Below are positions 23,736-34,026 of a stretch of 59,560 nucleotides of DNA, in pieces. Made by a program: the position numbers and the translations under genes. The stretch's first letter is position 1; every line of letters starts with the position of its first letter. Location of the stretch: the NCBI GenBank assembly GCA_037447655.1, contig JBBHKE010002882.1, positions 96,662 through 156,221 of the forward strand. The letters are read 5' to 3'. This DNA comes from Zygnema cylindricum. Taxonomy: Eukaryota; Streptophyta; Zygnematophyceae; Zygnematales; Zygnemataceae. The notes below the pieces were generated by a model that saw only the letters and a program-made list of their open reading frames with translations, had not been told where the DNA came from and searched no databases.

Positions 23736-23845
23736 GATGTAGAGCTTGGCGGGTCCGTACCTATTTATTTTAGGCGGCTTCGAGTGTGACAAATCACATT
23801 CTACCCCGTATTGAACTGGCATTCACGTGCCAATCCAACATTAAA

Positions 23846-24713
23846 ATCATAACGCGATTATTTCAATATTCGATATATTGATTATCGATCGGTCAGAGGC
23901 CTCGATATATCGTACCGAGACCAACATAAATTATCGAGATATATTTGGTAAAAGGTGGGTATCCGGGGGGCTTTTGGAAAAAAAAATAGAAAAAAAATAA
24001 AAAAAATGGTATATATCGGAGAAACATCGCGATATTTAGCTTCTCGACATATCCAAGCGATATATCGATTATCGGGTACCTAAAATTCGGTATATATCGA
24101 ATATCGGCAAGTGGTCCTTGATAGCCAAGACTACCCGAAATAAATCTTATTCAAAATCCGTGAAGTGTATACTTCGATGATTGGCGGGTACGATTGATAT
24201 TTGCCTAGTATTTAAATTGGGAATAATGCAATGCGGATTGAGGCGGGGATTTAGATTGGGGAAAGTCCACATCTGGATATGCGTTCATGTTTGGCCGGGC
24301 GATGATCACATGAAGTTTGCGTCTTCGTAATTTGCATCCAATGACCTTTCGTGCAAGATTTAGTGACGACAACGGAGATGGAGTTTCAATAATTTTTGAG
24401 TTTGGAGAAAGCCGACAATACGCTGAATAAAGCGTCCGTTTACAAAGTGTGAATGAGAGGGCGACCCAAATTAGGGCTGGTTTGAGTGTTGGCAATTCTC
24501 TCAATGTAGGAAGGAATATTATGATTCATTGGAAGAATTCGTCAAGAGTAGAAACCAATCTATTTCGAGCGCCATTTTTGCTCTCTTTAATTTGGGAGAA
24601 CATGGTTTGAGGTAGATTAGTATTGAAGGAGTTTTTGAAAGAAATTGAAGAGAAAAGAAAAGAGGAGATAGGTTATTTTATTAATGTATGATTATTATTC
24701 CATAATATGTTTC
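23846..24713. other. Gene-free stretch rich in ATATCGAT-like palindromes
   Basis: Between about 23860 and 24110 the motif GATATATCG or its variants recurs about ten times in both senses, making many short palindromes. The rest shows no gene. Confidence 0.45.
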
Positions 24714-25850
24714 AATGTAGATTCAATATCATCCCAAGCAGATTAACTCGAGTGCTTCAACTATAATGCTTTTTGCTTGGTAGACATGGAATTGATCCCA
24801 TAATTCCGCTCACCTCCCCCATCTCCTCTCCCCTCACCTCCACCCACCTCCACTCACCACGACCGACCTTCTCACCTCTCCCCTTCCCCCTTCCAGGAGC
24901 GGCGCTTCAAGCCATACGCAGCTCGCATGAGTCCATTCCCTCCAACCATTTGCGGAAACCCTATTGTTTGTGACTATATGACCAGGAGAGTGACCGGCAT
25001 GTGAGTGGAGTCAAAGGGAAGGAGGGAGATGGAGAGGGAAGGGGAGAGGAAAGCGAAAGTGAGGGGGAGAGGGAGAGGGAGAGAGAGAGAGGAGAGAACG
25101 AGAGAGAGGAGAGAGAGAAGGAGAGAGAGAGGTGAGAAGAAGGGGAGGGAGAGAGAGGAAGAGAGAGTGAGAGAGAGAGAGAGGTGCGAAGGAGAGGGAG
25201 AGAGAGAGGAGGAAAGGGTAGGAGGAGAGAGAGAGGGACAGAGAGAGGGAGAGGAAGAGAGGGAGAAAGGGGTAGATTCAATATAGATTCAATGTAGATT
25301 CAATATGATGCCAAGCAAATTAACCTGAGTGCTTCAACTATAATGCTTTTGCTTGGTAGACATGGAATTGATCCCATAATTCTGCTCACCTCCCCCATCT
25401 CCTCTCCCCTCACCTCCACCCACCTCCACTCACCTCGACCGACCTTCTCACCTCTCCCCTTCCCCCTTCCAGGAGCGGCGCTTCAAGCCATACGCAGCCG
25501 CATGAGTCCATTCCCTCCAACCATTTGCGGAAACCCTATTGTTTGTGACTATATGACCGGGAGAGTGATCGGCATGTGAGTGGAGTCAAAGGGAAGGAGG
25601 GAGATGGAGAGGGAAGGGGAGAGGAAAGCGAAAGTGAGGGGGGGAGGGAGAGGGAGAGAGAGAGAGGAGAGAACGAGAGAGAGAAGGAGAGAGAGAAGGA
25701 GAGAGAGAGGTGCGAAGAAGGAGAGGGAGAGAGAGGAAGAGAGAGTGAGAGAGAGAGAGGTGCGAAGAAGGAGAGGGAGAGAGAGAGGAGGAAAAGGTAG
25801 GAGGAGAGAGAGAGGGACAGAGAGGGAGAGGAAGAGAGGGAGAAAGGGGT
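24714..25850 (+). repeat. Tandem duplication of a ~570-bp segment
   Basis: About 24714-25283 and 25284-25850 are near-identical copies. Each contains ATTCAATAT, CTTGGTAGACATGGAATTG, a pyrimidine-rich tract, a short exon-like block ending in a GTGAGTG donor, and then GA-rich DNA. A few substitutions and short indels separate them. Confidence 0.85.
25016..25272. repeat. GA-rich simple-sequence tract 1
   Basis: Nearly pure purine on the + strand, built from GAGAGG, GGAGAG and AGAGAGAG units. Confidence 0.9.
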
Positions 25851-26330
25851 AGGGGGAGAGGGAGAAGGAGAGGGAGAGGAAGAGGGAAAAAAGAAGAGGG
25901 AAAAAGGGAGAGGGAAAAAGGGAGAGTGAAAAAGGGAGAGGGAAAAAGGGAGAGGGTAAAGGGAGGGGGAAAAAGGCAGAGAGTGAAAGGTTGAGGAAGA
26001 GGGAGAAGGAAAAGGTGAGGATGATGGAGAGAGATGGGGAGAGGGGGAGGAAGAAGAAGTGGGAAAGGGAGAGGGAAAGGGAGAGGGAGAGGGAGAGTAA
26101 AAGGAGTAGGGAGGGAGGGATAGAAAGACAGGGGGAGAAAGTGGGAGAAGAAGAAGAGAGGGAGAGAGAGGTAGCGAGGAGTGGAATAGAGAGGAAGAGA
26201 GGTTAAGAGGAGAGGAAGAGAGAGGGAGAGAGAGATGGAGAGGGAGCGGGAGAGGGAGAGGGAGAGAGAGAGAGAGATAAGAGAAACAGAGAAAGAGAAA
26301 TAAAAAGAGAGAGTGTCTCTTTTAAATGTC
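25590..26330. repeat. GA-rich simple-sequence tract 2
   Basis: About 740 bp of almost uninterrupted purine, with GAGAGG units and, near 25880-25970, GGGAAAAA-type units. Long open frames here on either strand (Glu/Arg-rich or Ser/Leu-rich) are artefacts of composition. Confidence 0.9.
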
Positions 26331-27282
26331 AATTGGATGTGGGAACAGTTTCCTCAACACTAAGCAATTGAGTGGCGAAATTGCTCCAGACATTGGCAAC
26401 CTTACATATTTGGATGAACTGTGAGTGAATGAAGAGATATATAGATCTATATGAGACACCTTATGAATGGAGTATCATTTTCATAATTTTTGCACGCTAT
26501 CGTTTTGTGGATATTTCCCATTACTTGTGTCTTTGTATCCATTTTTTATTTTTTTATGCGGCAGAAGTGTAAGGTTTTTTTTTCTGCGTTTCTCTGGCAA
26601 CCTTACTTTTGTTTTTTATGATGTAGAAACTATTTAGTTTGTTTTTCGCTTTTCTTTGAGAAACCTTGTACTTTTTTTTAAGATGTAGGTAGGAAAAAAA
26701 ACGTCAAAAATGGTCGGGGTTTGTTTGATTTTATAAGTTGTTGTGTTGTTTTTACAACATTCTTTGTTTTTTTCGGTAGCTGAGAAGTAGAAGTTACATT
26801 TTGTATTTTTCTTTTGTTGATGTCTCATATTTATTGTCATATGTACTGTTTGTTGTCTTTATGTTGATAGATATGTATTTTGGAGTAAATATTGATGCTG
26901 ACACGAGGAAATCAAATGAATTGACAATGGTTCTATTATTTTCTGCGAGTTTACTATATTAGTTAGAAAGATTGTGAAATAAACTTCCAAAATAATATAC
27001 TTATTCTATTTGGATTGATTAATATTTTGTATTTTTTTTTTGGTATAAACAATCTATGAACAAAAACTTGAATCTGTTTGTTTTGTTTCCTCCCGGGAAA
27101 TTGCTGTTTAAATCAAAATCATAAAGTTTTTCCTTTTTTATATATATAAAGACAAGAACATCGAATAAGTTGATAACTTAGTTTTCTTCTTTTTATACTT
27201 TTCCTGGTAGATGGCTATCTCGGAATGGATTGACGGGCCCTCTTCCAGATTCCTCTACCTAACTGAAAGGCATTAGAATGTT

Positions 27283-28044
27283 GTAAGTCCTCTGCATTTC
27301 TCTCTCTCTCCCTTTTTAATATTTGTGAAACTTAACTGAATGATTGAATAAAAATAAAAACATGGATATGCGCTTAAATACTATGTGCAAGTGAGAATAA
27401 CATAGCTCAGAAGACAGCCAAGATCACATAAAAGTCTTTCACTTAATATGCAATTCAAAAAAGCACATCCAAATCACATGTTTTTCTCCTCGGCGACACG
27501 TTTACATTTCCGAAAAAAGCCCAATCTCGCATTCTGATAATCATAAAAATTTGAATCTCTCTATAAAACACTAAACTCTAAGTCAAAAAAACAATAGTGG
27601 ACACGAAGGCTTGAAACATAAGTCAAAAAAATAATAGTGGACACGAAGGCTTGAAACATAGTAACATACAAACGGGTGCGCACAAAGTACAAACAGGAAA
27701 AGTCGTACGGATCAAAACATAACTCAACCGTATGTAATACAATACGAAACGAAACGTACAAACAGAAAAAGGTTTGACACACATCACGACTGAAATCAAA
27801 CCACGCTAATAATGAAACTATTCAACACATTGCAATTCTTAACATTAACTACTAAAGGTTTTCTCTTAATGTTTCTACAATACAAGTATATTATTTTGCA
27901 AAACTGGATATAAGTAACAAAATAATTTTTAAATGAAGAATGTTAATGGGACATCATCTTACAAATTCCGAACATCATTTTGCGTATACTCAAGGAGTAT
28001 TTTTTTTGTTTGTTTTTAAATAAAATGATGTTAGCTCACGACTT
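27283..28044. other. Intron-like stretch with a 40-bp tandem duplication
   Basis: No gene signal. At about 27580-27661 a 40-bp unit containing AATAGTGGACACGAAGGCTT is present twice, differing by one base. Confidence 0.6.
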
Positions 28045-28171
28045 GTGCGGGCTCTTAATGGGACGGGAGGGGGAGGGGGTGGATGGCGAGAGAGAATCTT
28101 AAAGAGTGTTAGCCGCCAATCACTTGAGTGGGCCCATTCCGAAATGCATAGGGAACATGACTGGTCTTCAA

Positions 28172-28472
28172 CAAATGTAAGCTATTTCCGGTTCTTTCTT
28201 TTATCATTTAATAATGTTATTGTTGGCTTTTTTTTTTGTTGCTGTTTTTTCTTTTGTTGTTGCTTTTATTGCTATTAATATTTTATAAAAAATCGTCCAT
28301 CTTAATTACAGATGTATAAACTGTTTATGCATGAAAACATTTTTTCTTTACTTTTTGTCATTTTAACACTAGATCGCCTAATCAGAACTCTGTTAAAGTT
28401 TATGCCTATAATGAAAATCTATAACTTTTCTACAATGTTGTGTATTTCTTTAGTTGTTTGTACATACCTTTG
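28172..28472. other. T-rich stretch, nothing recognised
   Basis: Poly-T and GTTGTT runs; no gene or repeat boundary seen before the TRIM at 28473. Confidence 0.4.
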
Positions 28473-28813
28473 TGTTGAATTGAATGTGAAGCCGGTTCAA
28501 TACGGGGTAGAATGTGATACGTCACACTCGAAGACGCCTAATATAAATAGGGACGGACCCACCAGGCTCCACATCCAGCTGGTGGCACAGCGGTTAGTGC
28601 AATGATAGCTAAATCAGAGGTCCCCGGTTCGAGCCCTGGCCAGCCCAATTTTCCCTAGTATGGGAAATGCCGAATCCGAGATTTCACGGAAATCTAACAT
28701 GGTATCGAAGCCAGCGAGATTGCGAATGATTTGACTGGCCATCTTGTGATGGGGGGTGTTGAATTGGCACGTGAAGCCGGTTCAATACGGGGTAGAATGT
28801 GATACGTCACAGT
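28473..28813 (+). mobile_element. Second TRIM copy, truncated in its 3' LTR
   Basis: 5' LTR 28473-28699 (227 bp, TGTTGAATTG...TCTAACA). Internal 28700-28756 is again exactly 57 bp, beginning with the PBS TGGTATCGAAGCC and ending with the tract GATGGGGGG. The 3' LTR begins at 28757 (TGTTGAATTGGCACGTG) but stops after about 57 bp at GTCACA, where it joins GA-rich sequence. It has the opposite orientation to the copy at 23335. No target duplication can be scored because one end is lost. Confidence 0.85.
28576..28646 (+). ncRNA. tRNA-like sequence in the LTR of the second TRIM
   Basis: 71 nt. The A box is TGGCACAGCGG, the D arm GCAC/GTGC, the B box GGTTCGAGCCC and the T-loop TTCGAGC. The acceptor stem pairs 5 of 7. 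It is the same cloverleaf as in the copy at 23335-23840, with a changed anticodon arm. Confidence 0.65.
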
Positions 28814-29064
28814 GGAAGGAAGAGTAGGGGGATAGGGGAGTGGAGAAGGAGAGGGAAGAAAAGAGATGAATGGGCAGAGGGGACGAGAGAGAGAACATGG
28901 AAAAGGGAGGGAGAGGGATATGGAAAACGAGGGAAGAGGGAAAAAAGGAGAAGTAGAGGAGAAGACAAGCAGAAAGTTGAGAAGTGAAGAAATAACGAGG
29001 GAAATAAAAAGAAAGAGAAGTAGGAAGAATGAGCTGGAGAGGAGGAGAGAGAGGGGGATGATAC
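28814..29064. repeat. GA-rich simple-sequence tract 3
   Basis: Purine-rich DNA (GGAGAGG, GGGAAAAAAGGAG units), similar in composition to the tracts at 25-26 kb. It begins exactly where the TRIM is broken. Confidence 0.85.
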
Positions 29065-29129
29065 GCAGGGTCGGCCATTACGAGCGACAAAGATAAATCT
29101 GAGCGCCACAAACTTCCAACTCCGGTGCA

Positions 29130-29786
29130 GAATAACACAAGGCTCAGATAGGACAAGTTACCAGGCAGTTTGATCAGAGCTTAGAGTGGGTAGAGATAGG
29201 ACAAACACAGAGTAGCTTCAGACAGATTTGTTACTTCCCATTATAAGAAATAAAAGTACAATTGATGTAAGACAAATTGGACAAATTGTCTCTATTAATT
29301 AAGTTGGATTCTAATTTTGTCTTTTATGGTCTGTGAATGGTAATTATCTACTCCTATATACACAACTAAATAGCCTAACGCTAACACAATCACTAAGTAG
29401 CGGTCCAATCATGATCTGCCACGTGTAAAATGTCCACCGCACAATAAGACATGGGGGACAGTTGCACGTTTTGACAAAAAAACTTCAAACTGAAAAATGC
29501 CACGTGTAAAATGTCCACCGCACAATAAGACGTGGGGGACAGCTGCATGTTCTGACAAAAAAAATTGCAAACTGCCATGTGTAAAATGTCCACCGCAAAA
29601 TAAGACGTGGGGGACAGCTGCATGTTCAGAAAAAAAGCTGCAAACTAAAAACTGACAAAATCCCGCTTCAATTCCCTTCCTAAAAATATTGCCTATACTA
29701 CATATACCGATTCACCTATAAAACACAAACAATACTAAGCAAATCGGTGTGCCGGAAAATCGCCGGAATCGCAGTAAAATCCAACA
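29130..29786 (-). mobile_element. 3' LTR of copia remnant D (outer border approximate)
   Basis: The inner border is clear: ATCCAACA ends at 29786 and is followed by CTCCCACTCGATT, so the polypurine tract is AATCGAGTGGGAG on the - strand. The region shows patchy similarity to LTR family I (ACAAATTGTCTC... AGTTGGATTCT). The left border could not be fixed. Confidence 0.55.
29417..29656. repeat. Minisatellite, three copies of a 75-81-bp unit
   Basis: Units begin at 29417, 29498 and 29573 with TGCCACGTGTAAAATGTCC or a close variant and contain GGGGGACAG. It lies in the LTR of remnant D. CACGTG is a G-box core and recurs in each unit with one change in the third. Confidence 0.85.
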
Positions 29787-32436
29787 CTCCCACTCGATTC
29801 TGCGGTGAATTCTGTACTTCCAGACTTTGGTTGACCGGGAACCTTCTTTGAAATGTTATGCGGTCATTTTCGGAAAATTCCGATGTAATTTAAATCATAC
29901 TGTACATTTGGTGGAATCGTGCGTATGCGTTCCACAGAATGGTCGTACAAGACCGTTTTTAAAAATAATAAATATAATAATAATGAACAGATGTCGCACC
30001 ACCGGCGCACCACTGAGTCGTATAGGATCGTGTACCTGGTAACTGTCCACTTGTCAATCGTAAGTTGAAGATTCTGAGTAACCAAGGGCGACGCACTCCA
30101 ACATATACATGTTTATGAACGGTAGAGGTTCGGAACTCCAAGCGCCAGTTGCATTCGTCCAAACCTGTTAGGTCTTGCCGAGGTACCAAGGTTAGGAATA
30201 GTACTCCGAGAGTACTTCAGTCCGAGTTTTTCGAGAGAATCATTTATCTTTCGTTTCTTGATTTCCTTAGGAATAGAAATCTCCTTAGAAACGTCCTCCT
30301 TAGTTTTTTTTGTGCCTGCAAGAAAATTAGTCAGACTTGCCTTTTTGTAGAGAGCTTAAACTTATCTCTTCCTACAACTTTTGTAAGCATATCAGTTGCG
30401 CTCCATTTTCTTTATCAGGAGTGTAGGCAAACTCCACTGCTTCTGCTGGAATTTCATTTCTAACAAAGTGATACCCTCTGCTAGAATTTCATTTCTAACA
30501 AAGTGATACCTCATAGAAATGTGCTTCGACTTAGGATGGTTTACAGGATTCTTAATCAATGCTAAGCAGTTTTGGCTGTTTGTAGAATTCTTAGTATTCA
30601 AATTGCAAAAATCCAATCTCGTTTAGAAATGCTCTTAGCCACATAACTTCTTTAATAGTGGCAACTGCGGCCATATATTCTGCCTCCATGGTGGACAGGG
30701 CCACGGTTTTCTAAAGCTTGCTTGCCCAGCTCACACTTCCATTGCCAATGTTGCAAAGGTAACCGGTTGTAGACTTTCTTGTGGTAAGGTCACCTCCCCA
30801 ATCTGCATCGCTGAAAGCATTGATGTTAATACTTTCCTTTTCTCCTCCCAGTGTCAATGTATAATTCCTTGTTTCTTTGAGGTACTTCAACACTCCTTTA
30901 ACCGCAATCCAATATTGCTTGCTTGGTTTGTGCAAAAATCGGCTTAGAATACTGACGGGAGTGGCCAAATCAGGACTCGTGCAATTCATTGCATAAATGA
31001 GCGCTCCTAGTGCTTCCTGGTAAGGGGCGTCCACTGGTTCCCCTTGTCCCCCTTCAGACTCCTCAATCAGCTTTTCCCTAAGTTCCAAAGGGGTGTTGAC
31101 TCCCCTTGCATCCTCCAAGTTAAACCTGGTGAGTAACTCTCCTATATATTTTCTTTGAGTTAAATGTATTTTCCTGTTCACTCTATCTCTGATGACTTCT
31201 ATGCCTATAACATATTTGAGTTCCCCTAGATCTTTCATTTCGAATTGACTCCTTAACATTTTTTTCACTTCGACTATATCCTCTTTGGTTTTGCCTAGGA
31301 TAATCGAATCATCTTCATACATAGCAATGATAATGTTCATTTCAGCATTGTAATAAACAGAGTGATCTGACTTTATTTTTAGAAACCCTTGACTTTGCAG
31401 GTACTCATCAATCTTGATGTTCCAAAGTCGTGGAGATTGATACAGTCCGTAGAATGCTTTGGACAGCTTACAAACTTTGTTCGTGGTCATGGGGTCCTCG
31501 ATCCTTTCGGGCTGCTCCATGTACTGTTCCTCCTCCATTTTTCCATGCAGGATCGCTGTCTTCACATCCATCTGCTCAATTTCCAAGTCTAGGATGGCGG
31601 CCAAAGCAAGTAAGGTGCGTATGGAATTATACCTTACAACTGGAGCGAATGATTATTTCTAATCAATGCCTTTTTTTTGAGTGTAACCCTTAGCTACTAG
31701 TATTGCCTTGTAGCGATCGATGGTTCTATTCGCATTTCTTTTGATGCGAAAAAGTCCACCTGCTCCAATTGGTTTTCTTCCTTACGGCAAGTCTTCTAAC
31801 GTCAATTTTTTGTTTTGCAGGATAGATGCCATTTCCTCATTGATTGCGGCCTTCCACTTTTCCCCATCCTCACCATTGAGAACTTGATGGAGAGTTAAAG
31901 GCTCTTTAGCTTGAGCCATCCCGGCGAACTTCTTCCTCGGGGCACTTCTGGTATCATACCACTCTCCAAACTTCGTTGGGGGTTTTTTGGCCTTGTTGCT
32001 GTTAGCCCTTCCTAGGGGCACTGAGGTAGGTTTTTCCACTGCGGCCTATTTCTTAGTTTCTTTTGTTGGCCTATTTCTAAGTTCTTTTGTTGGCCTATTT
32101 CTTGGTTTCTTTTGTTTTAGCTGCAGTCTCTTTTTCCATTTCCTCAGATACAACAACTTCTTTGTCATTGATTTGACCCTCGCTGTTTGTTTCTTGTGCA
32201 GGCGGTGAATCTTCAATTTTTTTTTCAAGAACGTTAGATTCACCTAGAAATTCGTTTGATTTAGTTGCCTCCTCTGAGGTAGACTCATCTTCGCTTGGTG
32301 ACCAGTTATCAAACGATGGGGAGTAATTTTCCCCTTCCTTTCCCCCACTGTTGCCACGCAGCTCGTTCTTTGCAAGTGTTTCTCTCTCTGCAAATTTCAC
32401 GTTTCTGCTTATCATGATGGTTTGAAATTCAGTGTT
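29787..32436 (-). pseudogene. Copia remnant D: RT and RNase H (3' half)
   Basis: 30711-31604 encodes RT-RNase H in one open frame of about 297 residues: QMDVKTAILHGKMEEEQYMEQPE, then MYEDDSIIL (the YVDD catalytic motif changed to YEDD), MKDLGELKYVIGIEV, MNCTSPDL and the RNase H motif SDADWGGD. 31782-32039 holds the segment before RT (EEMASILQNK). 32046-32415 is the acidic linker. 30260-30700 is decayed RNase H/3' region. Integrase, protease and gag are missing: the copy ends near 32440, where gypsy LTR-like DNA begins. Confidence 0.8.
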
Positions 32437-32496
32437 GAAGATTTAAGCATTTATGCCTCTTGGAACCTACAAATATTCCTTCTTTTGCTTTAGTGT

Positions 32497-34009
32497 CGTG
32501 CTGGAGGGAGAAGCAAGGAAATCATGCATCATAACCAGCAAAGTCATGCTTGCAAACATATCATACAAACGAAAACGAATATGGAGGGCAAAAAGTATAT
32601 ACACCATGAGAAACAATGAACATAAATATAATAAAAAATGATAAGGGTAGAATACTCTCGTAGAGTGAGATGCACCCTATAACGAGGTAGCCACTAGGCT
32701 CTCGAGTCTTCAACATACTCTTTACAAGAGTTATCTCATATGAAAGCAACAAAGCAAAATAAACACTTCCAACCAAACCAAGAAATTCGGATTCGGTAAA
32801 AAGGGGCACTTTTACAAGACAACCGAAATGCCACACAAACAAATACACTCAAACAAACCGTCCAGCTTTCCAGAGAACGGCACAGCCCAATAAAAGGTGC
32901 CACGCCTCAAGCCTCCACTCAACCAATCGCCAAAAAGAGAAATTTGGAGGGAAACCTTCCGGACATGGCCGAAGCCGTGTGGATTAAAAACGAGGTTGAA
33001 CACCAGGAGAGAAATATCCGTATGCTAACTAGCATCTATCACTAGCTAACAAGAAGAAAAGAAAATAGTGGGCAAAGGGTGGCAAGGAGGAAGCAAAAAA
33101 ACAGCTCCGCCGCCAAGAGAAAATTCTTGTCCAAAAACTAAATTCTCTAAGTCTGAGAATTAGCCTAAGTAAGACTAAGCTAAGCCTAGCGCGAAACTAG
33201 CCCACGTCTAGTCTTCTTTACATGAATGGAACTACTTAAGATGTTGGCCATTAGGCAGCCAACATCGTTTGCCGTACGTCTAACAAAATCCACAATCCAA
33301 GGGTAAAAAACCCTCCATATCTAAGTGTGTGCGTGAACCTACGTGGGTTCACGACTTACATGTGCACCAATGAGAAAGCGCCAACGAAACACCCATCGTA
33401 CATGTCATTCGTATGTCGTGAAATTCCACTTGAAGTGAAAAAGGACCAACGAAATTGAAGGTACAGGTGAAACCAAAAAGACATAGGAAACGTAAGGTAC
33501 AAATGAAATCCACGATTGTACTCCAAAATTGCGTACCTACAAAATGAAACGAAACAAAAGTACGCACGAAATTAGTACATATTCAATCAAACGTGTACTC
33601 AAATCGCGTACACGTCACAAATAAGTGAACCGGCTCGAAACCGCAAGTGCGAATGAAACTCATACATGCGTGCCTAAATATCGTGCGTGCATGCATGATA
33701 TCGTGCGCGCGCGTCGAATATCGCGCGCGCGTGCACAATATCGTTTGTGCGTGCGAAATATCGTGCGCGTATGCAAAACATCGTGCCCGCGTGCAGCCGA
33801 TACCATGAGGCATGACAGCTGTTGTGCACGAGGGAGAAGCAAGGAAATGAAGCATCATAACCAGCAAAGTCATGCTTGCAAACATATCATACAAACGAAA
33901 ACGAATATGGAGGGCAGAAATTATATACACCATGAGAAACAATGAACATGAATACAATCAATAATGGTAACGGAAGAATACTCCCCTAGAGTGAGATGCA
34001 CCCTATAAT
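32497..34009 (-). mobile_element. Left LTR region of gypsy element C, with a ~175-bp block at both ends
   Basis: A body of about 1.14 kb (32683-33820) is homologous in the same orientation to 55468-56540: GAGGTAGCCACTAGGCTC, GGAGGGAAACCTTC, TGGATTAAAAACG, CTCCGCCGCCAAGAG, ACCTACGTGGGTTC. It is bracketed by two similar blocks, 32497-32674 and 33827-34000, each reading TGC...GAGATGCA and each followed by CCCTATAA. A run of nine C (34010-34018) follows, the likely polypurine tract of the - strand gypsy. I read it as the 3' LTR of C, but the duplicated end block is unexplained. Confidence 0.55.
33677..33800. repeat. 20-bp minisatellite of alternating purine-pyrimidine DNA
   Basis: About six units based on ATATCGTGCGCGCGTGCA. 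Units contain GCGCGCGC or GTGCGTGC runs, the kind of alternation that favours left-handed DNA. A related five-unit array is at about 56420-56530 in the other LTR. Confidence 0.8.
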
Positions 34010-34018
34010 CCCCCCCCC
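34010..34018 (-). other. Putative polypurine tract of gypsy element C
   Basis: Nine C on the + strand, so nine G on the element's coding strand, lying just after the end of the last open frame (34027) and just before the LTR-like DNA. Confidence 0.6.
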
Positions 34019-34026
34019 TTAGCTCC

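Larger units (their letters stand above)
23330..23845 (-). mobile_element. Complete TRIM with tRNA-like sequences in its LTRs
   Basis: Element 23335-23840 (506 bp), flanked by TTAAA on both sides (23330-23334 and 23841-23845). LTRs are 23335-23564 (230 bp) and 23622-23840 (219 bp); both read TGTTG...CCAACA on the + strand. Between them is only 57 bp. On the - strand this begins with a PBS (TGGTACCGAAGCCAGC, close to the initiator-tRNA-Met site) and ends with a polypurine tract (CGTGAGGGGGG). It cannot encode protein and must depend on other elements for enzymes. Each LTR holds a tRNA-like cloverleaf (see separate entries). A TRIM is known as a terminal-repeat retrotransposon in miniature; the tRNA-like cargo is the odd part. 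Confidence 0.85.
24897..28171 (+). pseudogene. LRR receptor-kinase-like gene remnant (LRR exons, possible kinase fragment)
   Basis: Candidate exons: 24897-25000 and its duplicate 25473-25575 (CGNPIVCDYMTGRVIGM, resembling the N-terminal LRR cap CxxxTGRVIGL; the second copy is 1 nt shorter and so shifts frame); 26349-26420 (QLSGEIAPDIGNLTYLDE); 27211-27282 (WLSRNGLTGPLPDS). The last two are each exactly 72 nt, flanked by AG and GT, in matching phase, and fit the 24-residue plant extracellular LRR. The second has an in-frame TAA after SST. About 28045-28170 reads WRERILKSVSRQSLEWAHSEMHREHDWSSTNV before GTAAG, faintly like the WxxRxxIA...LEYLHS...HRDVKSSN part of a receptor kinase; this piece is weak. 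Probably a pseudogene of a membrane receptor kinase. Confidence 0.6.

Noticed and set aside
23335-23840. Two tandem SINEs instead of one TRIM
   Set aside because: TG...CA ends, PBS, polypurine tract, a constant 57-bp interior and one 5-bp duplication around the whole unit fit an LTR element; there is no A-rich tail.
25005-26332. Long open frames on both strands in the GA-rich tracts (Glu/Arg-rich or Ser/Leu/Pro-rich proteins)
   Set aside because: They follow from simple purine repeats with no stop codons; composition is extreme and no domain is present.
29393-29623. Open frame with a three-fold repeated MQLSPTSYxAVDILH peptide
   Set aside because: It is the translation of the 75-81-bp minisatellite; no start context or homologue is recognised.
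33675-33800. Possible CRISPR-like array, from regular 20-bp periodicity
   Set aside because: Units are contiguous and imperfect with no unique spacers; it is a minisatellite in a eukaryotic LTR.
33583-33957. Open frames on both strands over the 20-bp minisatellite
   Set aside because: Repetitive Arg/His/Ala text generated by the tandem repeat inside an LTR.
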